Assembly (NCBI GenBank): GCA_030015575.1 | Contig: CM057337.1 | Location: 291,548,044-291,612,043, forward strand | Source of the DNA: Agapanthus africanus | Taxonomy: Eukaryota > Streptophyta > Magnoliopsida > Asparagales > Amaryllidaceae | DNA: 64,000 bases | Direction: 5' to 3' | Shown: piece after piece, positions 34,710 to 46,197 of the stretch | Numbering within the stretch: the stretch's first letter is position 1 | How the letters are laid out: each line of letters begins with the position of its first letter | Position numbers and translations under genes: made by a program | The notes under the pieces: generated by a model | The model's input: only the letters and a program-made list of their open reading frames with translations | What the model was told of the DNA's origin: nothing | Databases searched by the model: none

Positions 34710-36921
34710 TGTAGGGTTCATGTGCACACTAATGAAGTCTCACAAGGCATCAAACATGGCTAATTCAAATTTTACATGTGCCTACAAACCCTAATACGGA
34801 TCGTTAACTAGATTTATAGGCTATGCGATGCAAGTTAACGACTTTAACATAAAGGAAAGAAGCTACAAGCTTTGTAGATCCGGTCCTCCACTTCGTAGGC
34901 TCCGTGATGACATCCCTCCGCTGTCCAAATTGAATCCATGATTCTAGCATCGGCTTCATCGGAGAAAAGGGCGGACTTGGTCGTCGGTTCGATGCCAAAG
35001 ATGATCTACGTCGAGGCATCATAAGATCAAGCTCCAACTTCACCAAGCCTTGAAAACTTGAGAAGGAAACACCCTATACTACTTGGCAAGAGGTAGAGGA
35101 TGAAGAAATAGGAGGTGGGTTCACTTTAGAATTGGATTTCTCACTCATTAGCTCAAGTTGCCATTGATGGAGCAAGCTTTCTTCATGTTGATGATGAAGA
35201 AGAAGAAGAAGGAATATTATGATATCTCTAAAAACAAAAACAAATGAATACTTATTATTTGGCAACCTTAGTTAGGTGTAGAGAATAGACTATGGTTAAC
35301 TTGAATGGTTAGGCTTAAAGAAGAGACAAGAATGGTGGACTTGTTCAAAGCTTCAAGAAGCTTCAAAGAAAAACAAAACTAGCAACCATTCTTTTCTCTT
35401 TATCTTTTCTAAATGAAATAAACAAATAGATAAATGAATAAGTAAAAGAAATGAAACCCTAACCACTAACTAACCTTGGTTTATTTCTTTAGACAAAACC
35501 AAGCTAGAATGTATCATCAAACATGATACAATCATGTGCACAAAAAATATATCACATATACAATGTGCATTTCAAGTGAGTAAATCCATTTAAAGTGAAC
35601 CAATACTAATTAATGCAAAGTAATATATCAAATATATAATTATACATTAAATCATTAAATCAACACTTGATTCAATGATCCGGTCATGTCGCATATAACC
35701 GGCTAGTATCCAATGTATCGGCTTATCGAATCGATCCTTGATTCGATAACTAGGTTATATCGCATATAACCAATCAATACATTCATCGCAAGAATGGAAT
35801 ACGGTATCACATACACGAATTATTCTCGGTCCCGCACATATCTCATATGCGCTCCTATTTCGTTTCGCTTGAGCTAGGAAACCTCTGTGTAGGACTCTAA
35901 AGACTAGTCAATATGCCGGCAGCAGATGATGATCATATCAAACACCCACAAACCGCAAGCGGTCTGCTAAACGTAACGGCCACTCGGTTATTGAGCGATC
36001 AGAAGATCAACGAGCAAGCCCGCTCACACTCCTGTGAATCCAACCAGTAACACTTTCCGTACAGTCCGGTCTATTCGTCTGATATGTCACATATCTCGCC
36101 TAGGGGTGGGAAACGTCAGACCCCAATAGCTCGATAAGTCATGCCGACGTGAAGTCCATGACATGTGTGAAACTACTGATAACACTTACCAGTAGGTCAC
36201 TGCAACCCTGGCCAGGGATTTCCTGTTTTGGCCAGTCGAGCATAGCGCAACATCAACCCCCAATACCGGGAGAGACGAATCCCCTCCTATCGCTCATTGC
36301 CTCCATGTGAATCGGGACTGTATCCAAAAACCACCTGTTTGCACGACTCAGTAGAGCCGTGGTAGGGTGGAAATCAAAGCACAATGGGAGACACACAAGA
36401 CTCTATGACGATCTCGGTTCAACAGACTAAGCTGTACCAGTGTCACCAGAGAACTGCCATCTGACGTGAGTTATAATACCATCTGGGAGTTCTCGGCGAG
36501 TCCGTTCAGTGTACCCAGTCTCCACTGAGCACCCGTATACCATCTCTGATGTCAAACACCAATGGATATGGGATCATCCATCGCCCATCGCATGGGTCGA
36601 GAAGATATACGCTAGTCTACTCTGGAATATCGATGCCCCGTCTCGATATTCCCTCGACTAGGAACATTGAAGGATGTACTCATGGACTATCCAGGCCCCA
36701 CTAGTATGATCTGCATCACAGTCCTGGAAGTCGAGTACACATCCTAAGTGCTTTATCAATATGTAACAGAGAGACAGAAAATATACACGTTTAGGTAAAG
36801 AGCAACCAGATAGCGTACTATCATGTCGAGCAAGAAAGTCCTGCCTATATATGTCCCAGCATCCACTACAATATACATCCAATGTACAGTAATGGCCTCT
36901 AGGTCATACATATAACTAACA
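34710..36921 (-). repeat. 5' LTR of element F
   Basis: 2212 bp, partner of 26531-28745. The outer end is TAACA at 36921, followed by CACTC and D sequence. Confidence 0.92.
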
Positions 36922-38216
36922 CACTCCGCAGATATGGTGGGTAACCTCAGTCACCTGAAAGGTACTCCGGTAGCCTCAAGGACGGTGATAGGGAGGTTCT
37001 TGTTTACCCACACTTGACACTACGGTTGTTCCAGGCTATGACACCCGGCAGGAGGATAAGTATAACGTCGTTCTAAACTAGCTTTAGAAGTGTACGTAGA
37101 TATTATTCTACCAGAGGGTTGCCGTAGTCAGTGGGAGCAGCGGAAGCATAGTGAGCAAGTAGCTTATGTCTATTTATAGGCTTGAGCATATATAGCGGAG
37201 ATAAGATCATCTAATTTTTATGAGACGGTCATGGCTTTGACTTCATCAGAGTAGGGGATGGATCTGTTAAGAAGGTAGTAGGGTGTGATGTCCTGGTATT
37301 TGGATGACATACAAAGAGTAGGAAGTAAAATTCCTATACTACGATCGGTTGTACTGTGGTCGTCACACAGTTGTTTCTCCACAAGGATATGGATATAATA
37401 TCAGACATTCTGGTTTCTAGATCTATGGTTTTAGATCTGGATTTGGGTAGTTTTCCAATATAGGTACTTTGATAATATTCTAATAGTATTTTAGAATAGA
37501 TGACTCCTGGCATGGTGGTGTACCTGTAGGTGATGGAGTCACCCTCTCTTAAGGTGTCTTAGAGACTAAAGGAGAGAGGGAAGTGCATGATTGGCAGATC
37601 ACTTGCTTAGGCAATTGAGTCAATCATGAGATGTCAAGTACCACACCAGATGTAGTTTTTGCACTTGATGCGATAAGTTTATATTAAATCAATCCTGAAG
37701 AAACATAAGGAAGCAGTTTTAGAACATGAGTGAATGTTCTATGGATTTGATGACGGCAGCCTCCTTCGGGAGACGGTTATCATTCCCGGCTTCCAAGGTG
37801 ACATGGATGACAGAGTGATTGTCAGAGTTATAGTTTTTCCCTCTGACGAGGGACAGTATTATGGACAGGTGGTCCAAGAGGATACTGTGGGAGGCATGGT
37901 GCTGGATACTGATTAGGTTCAGTTATCGATACAGTCTAAGATGTTTGGATTTGGAGTTCATTTATGAACTAGGTCCCATCAGATATCCAGACATATTCTA
38001 AGACAGGTATTACTCGATTCGGGAGATGGCTTTCTCCGCGAACTTAAGATTAAGAGAGATATAGAAAGAAACATCAGGGCGGATCCACTCACTGAGGCTA
38101 TTTCTCGAACACGAGAGTTTTACAAACTAGCTTTGTGAAACTGATTAGTAGAGGAGTTGGGTGTTCGGTATCACACAGGCTGTGAGTATGCGACATCGCA
38201 ATAATTAGCCTTGAGT
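36922..38216 (+). pseudogene. Degenerate pol of D, right part
   Basis: Remnants of reverse transcriptase and RNase H in broken frames. The GTGGGAGCAGCGGAAGC stretch (37131) corresponds to the SGSSGKVCKL segment of B and C. Later pieces match the RNase H end, such as GGCGGATCCACTCAC near 38079. Many stops and deletions are present. The open frame at 37734-37916 is a stop-free stretch of this remnant and not a separate gene. Confidence 0.65.
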
Positions 38217-38229
38217 GCAAGTGGGAGAT
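38217..38229 (+). other. Polypurine tract of D
   Basis: GCAAGTGGGAGAT directly before TGTTGGAGATAG. Confidence 0.88.
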
Positions 38230-40334
38230 TGTTGGAGATAGTGCCCTCAAAGTCAATTATTGGATCGCAGGTACGTAATTGCAATGATTGAGGCAGGACC
38301 TATACCGATATGACAGTCTTGCTAAAGATGATAGTATGCTATCTGGTTTGTCTTTATCATCGTATATATGCTTTAGTTCACTGTTGCATGATGATAGAGC
38401 CCATAGGATTCTTGCTTGACTATCAGCAGTATGATGGCGATCATATACGTGGGAGCAGGGGTCTGTAAGCACATCCTTAAAAGTGTCCCTAGTCGTGGGA
38501 GTTTCGAGACAGGGTATCGATACTCCAGAGTAGACTACTGTATACAGTCGAGACCCCAACGAGGGACGGTGGCCGGTCTCACAAGCCACTGGTGTCAGTT
38601 GGATCACCTAAGATGTACACAGGTGCTCATTGAGTTATGAGTACACCGGACAGGACTCGCCGGGAATCTGCTTGTTGGTATTATACATATCGTCAGATAG
38701 CAATTCCCAGGTGATATGTGTACAGGTTAGTTCATCGACCTGAGGTCGTCATTTGTCTCATGTGAGTTCCCACTGTGCTTTGATTTCTACCCTACCATGG
38801 CTCAAAGGAGTCGTGCAAACAGGTCTTTTTTGGGTACAGTCCCGAGCCACATTGGAGGCAAGTGAGCGGATCGTCGGGGATTCGTCTATCCCGGTATTGG
38901 GGGTTGATGTCGCGCAGTGCACGGGTGGCCATCACTAGGAATCCTCGGCCGAGGTAGTGGAGAATTACTGATTTGGATCAGTGGTTTCTCAGGTGGTGAT
39001 GGGCTTCATGCCGACACGATTTATCGCGTTATTAGGGGTCTGACTTTATCCACCCCCTAGACTCGATATGCGATACTCTTTAGATGAATGGACCCGACTG
39101 TATATACAATTTCACTGTCAGGCTCAGTAGGGTTTATAGATGAGTTCGCTCATCAGCTTCCCTTCCAATCAATACATAGGCAAAACGTTACGTGCAGCTT
39201 GTACCTCTGACGTGCTAGGGGTTATACCCAGTGCCAGTGTGTTGATGAGTCATTAGAGTCCCCCACAGACACTTTCCCAAGTTCGGGCGAAACGTTGTAG
39301 AGGTCGTATGGTGATATGGCAAGGTTCGGAAAAAGCACGTGCATTTTCGCACGTGTCGTTTTTCAGGCAGATAATACTGGTAGGCTTTGGTTTAAGCCGG
39401 AACCAAGTATTATACTGTTTAGATATAATATCTTTGTCTCAGTTGCATTTGTATTCGGTCGTAATACAAATGCGGGTATGTTTATACTGATACGGGGTTA
39501 TCCTGAAATTCGTTTCAGGATCACTTTTGGAAGTTTCCAGTTTCCAGTTTTCTATCAGCCGTCGTTTAACATTCGGTTAAAGACGGATTTATCTTTTCTT
39601 GGATGAGTGTAGAAGATTCTAGAAGCATCTAGAAGGTGGTGACAAGGCTTATGACTCACTTGTTCATTATTGGTTGCTTTCTTTGTGTTCACACTTTGTG
39701 TTCACACTATGTGTTCACACTTTGTGTTCACACTATGTGTTCACACTTTGTGTTCACACTAGATATTTTGCTTATTGTCACCTCCTAGCTCCTACACTCA
39801 CCTCCCTCCTCTCCTATAAATGGCCGGCCTTCCCCCCTCTCTTGGATCATGGTTGTTGTTCACTAGAAAAAGATTATGATAGATTCGGGTTCACGAAAAA
39901 TAGATAGCCTTTTTCTCATTTCACCCGATCCAAAAGGCAACTTCCATAACCGTTCGTCCATGACCCCGGACGTAACGAGACAAAGTGTTCTACTCATTCT
40001 TTACTTCATCTTGATCGTCTCTTTTAGCAAACTTGACGATCGAGTTGCCTCGGTTTAGAGGAGGGAGCCCGTTTAAAGATCCGTCGACGTGGTGCCACCT
40101 GGACGACAAGATTGGAGATTCAGGAGATCGGGGCAGCCGCAACAAAGCGTGGGATGATGGTTAAAGACCGAAGGACTCGGATCATTCGGTATAACGTTTC
40201 TACCCCTTTGAGTTTGTTAGTTTAGTTTTAATGGCAGATCCGGGTTAAGGTACACGATAGCGCCTGTTTCGTTAAAAGTTTTTGTTCCGCATTTGGCGTC
40301 TGTTAGAAGGCCGGGGCGCTACCGTGGACTTACA
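38230..40334 (+). repeat. 3' LTR of element D
   Basis: 2105 bp, TGTTGG..CTTACA, partner of 20321-22386. Carries the expanded minisatellite (39681-39758) and the same TATA-GGCCGGCC core (39815-39829). Ends next to the target duplication CACCG. Confidence 0.92.
39681..39758 (+). repeat. 13-bp minisatellite, six units (D 3' LTR)
   Basis: Six units of CT[T/A]TGTGTTCACA in the order T,T,A,T,A,T at the variable base. The 5' LTR has three units, all of the T type. The three extra units account for the whole 39-bp difference in LTR length. Confidence 0.9.
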
Positions 40335-41827
40335 CACCGGACAGGACTCGTAGGGGAACTGTTGGTTGGTACTATACCCATCGTCAGTTAACATTTCCCA
40401 GGTGACATGAGTACAGCATAGTCCGCAGACTTGACACTGCTACTTCGCCTCGAGTGTGTCCCACTGTTCTTAGATTGCTACCCTACCACGACTCAAAGGA
40501 GTCGTGCAAACAGGTAGCAGTTGGGTGCAGTCCCGAGCACTTAGAGGCAGTGGCGGTTAGATAGGATTCGTCTCTCCCGGTATTGGGAGATGATATCGCA
40601 CTGTGTCAGAGAGCCATTACGCAAAGTCCCTGGCAAGGGCAAGCGAGATATACTGTTGGGTTCCAGTAGATTCTCAGGGTGTAATGGGGTTCGCTCCGAC
40701 ACGACTTATACAGCTATTAGGGGACTGATGCTTGCCGCCCCCTAAGCTTGTTATGCGATAGTCTTAGACGAACAGAACGGACTATACGGAGATTGTCACA
40801 TCAGGCTCAGTGGGAGTTCGGATGAGTTTCCTCATCGGCCTTCTTATCGACATCTACCTGGGGACCGTTACGTACAGATAGTGCCGCTTGCGGTCTGTGG
40901 TTAAACCCACTGCCAGCATAGTGTCGAGTCTTTAGCATCCCACACAAAGAGTTTCCCTGCTCCAGGCGAAACGATATAGAGGTCGTACGGTTTTACGACA
41001 AGGGTTCGAACACATACGTACGTTTAAGCACGAACGACGTTCGGACAGTTTTTACTAGTCGACTTTGGTTTAGCCAGTTACTAGTATCCGGTAATTGGAT
41101 TAATACAGTCTAAAGTTTTTCCGTGTTTTCACGAATAGGAGGGGCGTTCTCGTAATTGCGCGAGAAGCTTCTAGAAGATGGTGACTAAGGAGGTTAAGGT
41201 GGCATATATATTGAATGAGATTAGTGAGTCATATAAGTGATTCATCCATGTCATTAATGCATCTTAAATGCTTAATGACTCATGGAGATGAATCACCATT
41301 AGATATTTATGAACCATTATTATTCATCATTTTATTTTCTTTTATTGATAAATCTTAATACTTCATATATATTATGATAACTCATTTTCTCATTTCAATT
41401 ATCATGCTCACCTTCTCTCTTCTCAAGCTTCCTCTCTTCAAACCCTAATCCTACCTTCTCATGTGTTGAGTACAAGAATTAGTTAGACTAATTAAACCAT
41501 AACCCTCACTCTATATCATCTAGGTACTTTGATTAGCAACTAAAGAAACCTAGTTGCCTTAAGTTTAGAGGCAAAGCTTAGAGTAAAGCTCTCGGGTGGA
41601 TCGTCTACTACTTGGAGAAGGCCGAAGAGGAGGTAGAGTTCGTAATGATGAAGGACACGGTTCTTTAGGTATAATCCCTTTTCATAGTAGTTGTTAACTC
41701 CTATGTTTGTTGTTAGTTATCGTTTAGCATCGATTCATGCGGTTAGTCAATGTTTAAGCAAAGAACAAGATCGTTTTTCATATTTTCGCCTCCCCGCAAG
41801 TCGTGGGGTGTTGCACATCGACTTACA
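40335..41827 (+). repeat. 3' LTR of C, right part
   Basis: Continues 20320 after element D and matches 13018-14510. Ends CGACTTACA, followed by TGTAT and element B. The open frame called from 41691 begins in this LTR and runs by chance into B. Confidence 0.92.
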
Positions 41828-42806
41828 TGTATTGACCAAACCTGCTTATTATACTGAGCTGGGGAACGTTGGTTCTTCGCCCACTTATAATTGTTATAAG
41901 TACGAGCAGGAAATAGGGGAATATCCGGATTCCCACACCAACCAAACAAAGAATGAGCATGATGATGCATCTTCTTCGGGTGTGTTAGTTACCGAGTACT
42001 ATTTCTCAATACACTCTACATCCTGGGTATTAGAAACCGGATCGGGATCCTACATATGTAATATGTTGCATAGGCTAAGGAAAGGTAGAGAACTGGGAAT
42101 AGGTGATCATTCTGTAAGAGTATGGAATGGTGCAAATGTTGCAGCCAAATCAGTTGGCGAATATCACCTTGTATTACCAAATGGTAATACATTAATTCTG
42201 AACGAATGCTATTACATACCGAACCTGATATGCAATATTATATCAGTTTATTTATTAAGTAAAGAAGGATATAATTTTGTATTGCAGGATAATATTATGA
42301 ACATTTTTCTGAATCTAAAGTTGATAGGATCAGGCTCATTAAGTAATGGCATATACATTCTAAATCAAACCACGGTTCTTAATGTACAGAACACACACAA
42401 GAGGAAAAGTTCAGAAATGAATGAATCCTTCTTGTGGCATTGTAGACTAGGCCATATCAATATGACACGGCTAGCTAAGTTACACCGGCATGGATATTTG
42501 AATCTGTTCGAATTTTCATCTTATGAAACTTGCCAGTCATGTCTCAAAGGCAATATGACCAAAACTCCGTTTACTGGACACGGAGAAAGAGTTACGGAAC
42601 TCTTGGGACTGATACATAGTGAATTATATGGTCCCATGTCTACAAATGCCAGGAATGGTTCCTCGTACTTTATTACATTCACTGACGATCTCTCAAGATA
42701 CGGAAATGTGTTCCTGTTGAAACACAAGTCTGAAGCTTTTAAGAAATTCAAGGAATATAAGCATGAAGTCGAGAACCAGACGGGTAAAAGTATTAAAATC
42801 CTTTGA
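41828..42806 (+). pseudogene. Element B: Gag tail, protease and integrase core
   Basis: Resumes the B frame begun at 12581 (MDV | LTKPAYYTELGN). Most of gag is absent. A ruined zinc knuckle (NCYKYEQEIGEY) is followed by the protease, whose catalytic triplet is ETG instead of DTG in WVLETGSGSYICN, a change expected to abolish activity. The gag-pre-integrase motif HCRLGHINMTRL and the integrase core follow. The first catalytic Asp is Glu (HSELYGP) and the second is kept (FTDD). The frame stops at TGA 42804-42806. The next 200 bp contain further frame damage before 43024. Confidence 0.83.
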
Positions 42807-43023
42807 TCTGATCGGGGAGGAGAATACTTGAGCACGAAATTCCTGGACTATCTAAAAGAGAATGGGATTCTCTCTCAGCTCACTCCTCCGTATACACATA
42901 GCACAACGGTGTATCGGAGAGGAGGAATCGCACCATATTAGATATGGTACGGTCTATGATGAGCACCGCTGAGTTGCCTAATTTTCCTTTTAGGGTTATG
43001 CGCTTGAGACAGCAGTATTCCTA

Positions 43024-43641
43024 TTGAATGAAGTTCCATCTAAATCTTTGCCCACAACACCATATGAGATATGGAGTGGAAAGAGACCATGTTTTAAACG
43101 AGTTAAGATATGGGGTTGTCCGGCCTATGTCAAAAGGAAAAATATGGACAAACTCGAGGCACGATCGGTTCTTTTCAAGTTTGTGGGATATCCTAAGAAT
43201 TCATATGGATATCTTTTCTACCATGGTGAGGAACAAAAGCTATTTGTTTCTCAATATGCCACCTTTTTAGAAAAGGAATTTCTTGAAATTGAAATTAGTG
43301 GCAAAGAGGTAGAGCTGGAAGAAGTTCCAGTCGCACAAACTATAACTGATGATTTAATGGAACCAGAGGATTCAGTAGTTCCCAATGAACCTCAGCCTCT
43401 CCGCCGATCTAGTAGGGTTCCTCATCCACATGAGAGATACTACGGTTTTCTTATTGATGGTGGGAGCGAGAATTGCATCATTGAAGATGATGACCCAACT
43501 AGCTTCGAGCAGGCCATCACGAGTGGGGACTCTATGAAATGGCTGGATGCAATGCGATCTGAGATGGAATCCATGTACACCAACAAAGTATGGACTTTGG
43601 AAGTTGCTTCCGAAGGGGTAAAACCCATTGGGAGCAAATGA
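43024..43641 (+). pseudogene. Element B: integrase C-terminal part and start of reverse transcriptase
   Basis: 205 codons: TTPYEIWSGKRP, WGCPAYVK, FVGYPKNSYGY, the PLRRSSRVPHPHERYYGF linker, then MRSEMESMYTNKVWTL of the reverse transcriptase. Ends at TGA 43639-43641. The linker block is complete here, which shows that its absence in A and F is a deletion. Confidence 0.83.
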
Positions 43642-44103
43642 ATCTTTAAGAAGAAACATGGTGTAGATGGAGAAGTTGAGACTTTCAAATCTAGACTTGT
43701 AACGAAAGGTTTTTCTCAACGACCAGGTGTGGATCATGATGAAACATTTTCTCCAGTGGTTATGCTTAAGTCCATCCGGATCCTACTTTCCATCGCTGCA
43801 TAACATGACTACGAAATCTGGCTGATGGATGTTAAGACCGCCTTTCCAAATGGTGATTTGGAAGAGAGCGTGTAGATGACTCAGCTAGAGGGCTTCGTGG
43901 ATAGTGGGAGCAGCGGGAAGGTGTGCAAGCTGCTTAAATCAATCTACGGGTTGAAGCAGACATCGCAGAGTTGGAACATCTGTTTTGATGTGGTAGTCAA
44001 AGAGTTTGTCTGCATCAAAAACGAAGATGGACCTTGTATATACAAGAAGGTGGCCGAGAGCAAGGTTGTCTTCCTCGTATTGTACGTGGATGACATACTG
44101 TAG
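43642..44103 (+). pseudogene. Element B: reverse transcriptase core with stops
   Basis: Same frame as the previous block, broken by TAA 43801-43803, TAG 43873-43875 and TAG 44101-44103. Readable motifs are FSQRPGVDHDETFSPVVM, MDVKTAFPNGDLEESV, IYGLKQTSQSW and an intact YVDD box (44083-44094). It is the only copia copy here with the normal active-site box. Confidence 0.83.
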
Positions 44104-44121
44104 ATAGGAAATGATATTCCT

Positions 44122-44887
44122 ATGCTGCACTCGGTCAAGCTCTTCTTATCACAAAGATTCTCCATGATGGATATGGGTGATGCCTCTTACATTCTGGGGA
44201 TTAAGATCTTTAGAGATAGATCTAAACGGATACTGGGATTGTCCCAATCCAGGTACATCGACACCATACTAAAGTGGTTTATTATGGAGGATTCCAAGCG
44301 TAGGAATTTACCTACGATCTCAGGAATCACTCTCTCCAATGAGATGTCTCCCAAGACTGATTTGGAGAGAGCTCGCATGAAAGGGATACCCTTTGCTTCG
44401 GCGGTAGGCTTTATCATGTACGCGATGTTATGTAACAGACCCAATGTTTCATACTCACTAAGTGTAGTGAGTAGGTATCAAGAGGATCCTGGGGAGAATA
44501 ACTGGACAACTGTGAAGAACATTCTTAAGTACTTGAGAAGGACTAAAGAAATGTTCTTGGTGTATGGTAACGGTGAACTCCAAGTGGAGTCCTTTACCGA
44601 CTCGAGCTTCAAGAGTGATAAGGACGACTCTAAGTCGGTCTCGGGATTTGAATTCACCCTCAATGGAAGGGAGGTTTGTTGGAATAGTTCCAAGCAAGAA
44701 ACCGTGGCAGACTCGATGATAGAGGCTGAATACATCGCTGCCAACAATTCTGCCAAAGAGGCTGTCTGGATGAAGAAGTTAATAACTGAACTTGGAGTGG
44801 TTCCATCCATCGTGCATCCAATACCTTTGTATTGTGATAACAATGGAGCTGTGGCTTTGGCCAAGGAACCCTCATCCCATCAGCGAT
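44122..44887 (+). pseudogene. Element B: end of reverse transcriptase and RNase H, cut by E
   Basis: Open in the same frame. Reads SASYILGIKI-type and SRYIDTILKWF motifs, then RNase H: FTDSSFKSDKDDSKSVSG, EAEYIAANNSAKEAVWMKK and YCDNNGAVALAKEPSSHQ. Element E enters after GCGAT at 44887, so the last codons of the called frame come from the E LTR. The missing end of RNase H is at 60808-60987. Confidence 0.85.
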
Positions 44888-45253
44888 TGTTCAGACCATA
44901 ATAATGCATTTTTCATTCCCTTATTCTTATCCGTTTTATAGATAAACAGGTACTCTTGACGCACGTTTGTTCCTTATTACAGGATACAGACTCTTGGAGC
45001 GAATACAGTGAAAAAGAAGAAAGTTGATACAGAAAAGGGACTTTTGACCAGCAAGTAGACGGATCCTAGTCAAGCTTAGACGAAGAACAGTGCAAGGTCC
45101 AAAATGTCAAGGCAAACGGTTAAAAGATCGCTACAAGTTTTCACTGAAACATCTGGAGAAGGCCCAGAAGCCAAAGGGAGAAAAGAAGTAAAGAAATAGA
45201 AAGCCCAAGAAGACAAGAGAAAAGCCCAAAATTTTCAGATCTTGTTTCCCTAG

Positions 45254-45306
45254 TTTGGCCGCGGAACCGCGGCCAAACCTAGGCTGGCGCCGCGATTCCG
45301 CGGCCA
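45254..45306 (+). promoter_or_regulatory. Paired GC palindromic module in the gypsy LTR (LTR1)
   Basis: TTTGGCCGCGG (45254-45264) and CCGCGGCCAAA (45267-45277) are exact 11-bp inverted arms around AA. A second, weaker half with CCGCGATTCCGCGG follows (45289-45302). It lies about 120 bp upstream of the TATA box, so in U3. The same module is at 52562-52614 in LTR2 and 59877-59929 in LTR3, where the second half is a perfect CCGCGG-TT-CCGCGG. Confidence 0.75.
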
Positions 45307-45422
45307 TCTAGTGCACGTGTCGGTGAAAAATTCTCGTGTCGGTGCGGGGGTTTGGATTTTTCGTGGGCAAATATGTAATTGCACATGTGCGAATCCCGTA
45401 ACCCTAAACTCTCCTGTTTGCT

Positions 45423-45475
45423 TATAAATTGTAATCAAAAATTGTAAAACAATATGCCTCTTTTCAATCAATAAA
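45423..45475 (+). promoter_or_regulatory. TATA box and polyadenylation signal of the E LTR
   Basis: TATAAA at 45423-45428 and AATAAA at 45470-45475. Their closeness implies a short R region starting near 45455. TATAAA recurs in LTR2 (52738-52743) and LTR3 (60053-60058). Confidence 0.6.
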
Positions 45476-46179
45476 ATTCAGAATTGCTTGGAGTATTATT
45501 CAGATCTGTTCTATATTGCTTGGAGGGAGCCGTCAACCTAGTAAGCTATTTTATGTCTTTGTTTTAATTCTTTTAATTAGTATGTCTTATCATCCCCTAA
45601 TGAGCGAGTAGTCTCCTCGCTTGTTAGGGTTTGCTTTAGGGAAAGGTTTGATAGATGAGATCTCTCACCCCTTTCATGCCATCCGCACCTAAGAGTTAGA
45701 ACACCATGCATGCACGCACAACCGCTCCCTACGGCATCTTACCCCACGAGGTAACGATGAACCTTAGTATAAAGGGCCGGTTGTGCGTGTTTTCCATAGG
45801 GGTTAGGGTAACTATCAATAAAGGAAGGATACGAATCTAGAGGAAGAAACATCTTCCCAAAAAATTCGGATCCACTTTATTGATAATTATCGTAACATCT
45901 AATAGATCTAAAATAGGGCAATGAAAGCGGTGAGGAAACCTTTAATCTCCAAACTTCCCTTAAACCTAACCCTAGCAAGACTTTAAATTTAGATTAATCT
46001 AGTTTAGTGATAGATCAAGGTTTTAGATTAAACCAACCAAAACAACATTAGGAATCAACTCGTAATAACATATTAAGGAAATTACCCATCTCTGTGGATC
46101 GACCCGTACTCACTGGCTAGCTGCAAAGCGACGCCGTTTCTGATTGCGGTAAACTAGTATTTTTTTTGGAATAATCAAA

Positions 46180-46197
46180 TGGCGCCGTTGCCGGGGA
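46180..46197 (+). other. Primer binding site of E, unit 1 (tRNA-Asp)
   Basis: TGGCGCCGTTGCCGGGGA, two bases after the LTR. It is complementary over 18 nt to the 3' end of plant tRNA-Asp(GUC), as in Athila-type elements. Repeated at 53495-53512. Confidence 0.9.

Larger units (their letters stand above)
26531..36921 (-). mobile_element. Element F: minus-strand sister copy of A inserted in D
   Basis: Full element of 10.4 kb on the minus strand. LTRs are 2215 bp (26531-28745, the 3' LTR) and 2212 bp (34710-36921, the 5' LTR). Flanks CAATC (26526-26530) and CACTC (36922-36926) fit a 5-bp target duplication with one change. The D pol remnant continues on both sides. Internal order on the minus strand is primer site, leader, broken pol, polypurine tract, as in A, and F shares A's pol deletions and YVDN box. 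It is non-autonomous. Confidence 0.92.
20321..40334 (+). mobile_element. Element D: Angela-like copia retrotransposon of a third family, split by F
   Basis: Inserted in the 3' LTR of C with an exact target duplication, CACCG (20316-20320 and 40335-40339). LTRs are 2066 and 2105 bp; the 39-bp length difference is three extra minisatellite units. By eye the LTRs differ at about 45-50 further positions (near 97.7% identity). The internal region has a Met-tRNA primer site, leader and a heavily decayed pol, interrupted by F on the minus strand. Without F the element is about 9.6 kb. Confidence 0.92.
12591..41827 (+). mobile_element. Element C: Angela-like copia retrotransposon of a second family, split by D
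   Basis: Inserted in B with an exact 5-bp target duplication, TGTAT (12586-12590 and 41828-41832). The 5' LTR is 1920 bp. The 3' LTR is 19889-20320 plus 40335-41827, interrupted by D; removing D and one copy of CACCG gives 1920 bp again. The internal region is 5378 bp: Met-tRNA primer site, 2-kb leader, gag remnant, then protease, integrase, reverse transcriptase and RNase H with four stops and one frameshift. LTR copies differ more than those of A (roughly 15 changes in the first 430 bp). Confidence 0.93.
44888..46177 (+). repeat. LTR1 of element E
   Basis: 1290 bp, TGTTCAGACC..AATAATCA. It differs from LTR3 by about 30 substitutions and lacks a 7-bp CGTCGGT insertion near 45347. Contains the GC module (45254-45306), a TATA box and an AATAAA signal. 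Confidence 0.93.

Noticed and set aside
37734-37916. 60-codon frame as a separate gene
   Set aside because: A stop-free stretch in the decayed pol end of D, with no start context.
39681-39758. Regular short repeat resembling a CRISPR array
   Set aside because: Thirteen-bp units without spacers inside a plant LTR; a minisatellite.
41691-42806. A 371-codon open frame suggesting an intact protein
   Set aside because: Its first 46 codons lie in the C 3' LTR and only run by chance into element B. Only 41828 onward is real coding remnant.
46180-46197. tRNA-like sequence
   Set aside because: It is an 18-nt primer binding site next to an LTR, complementary to the tRNA end; no tRNA gene surrounds it.
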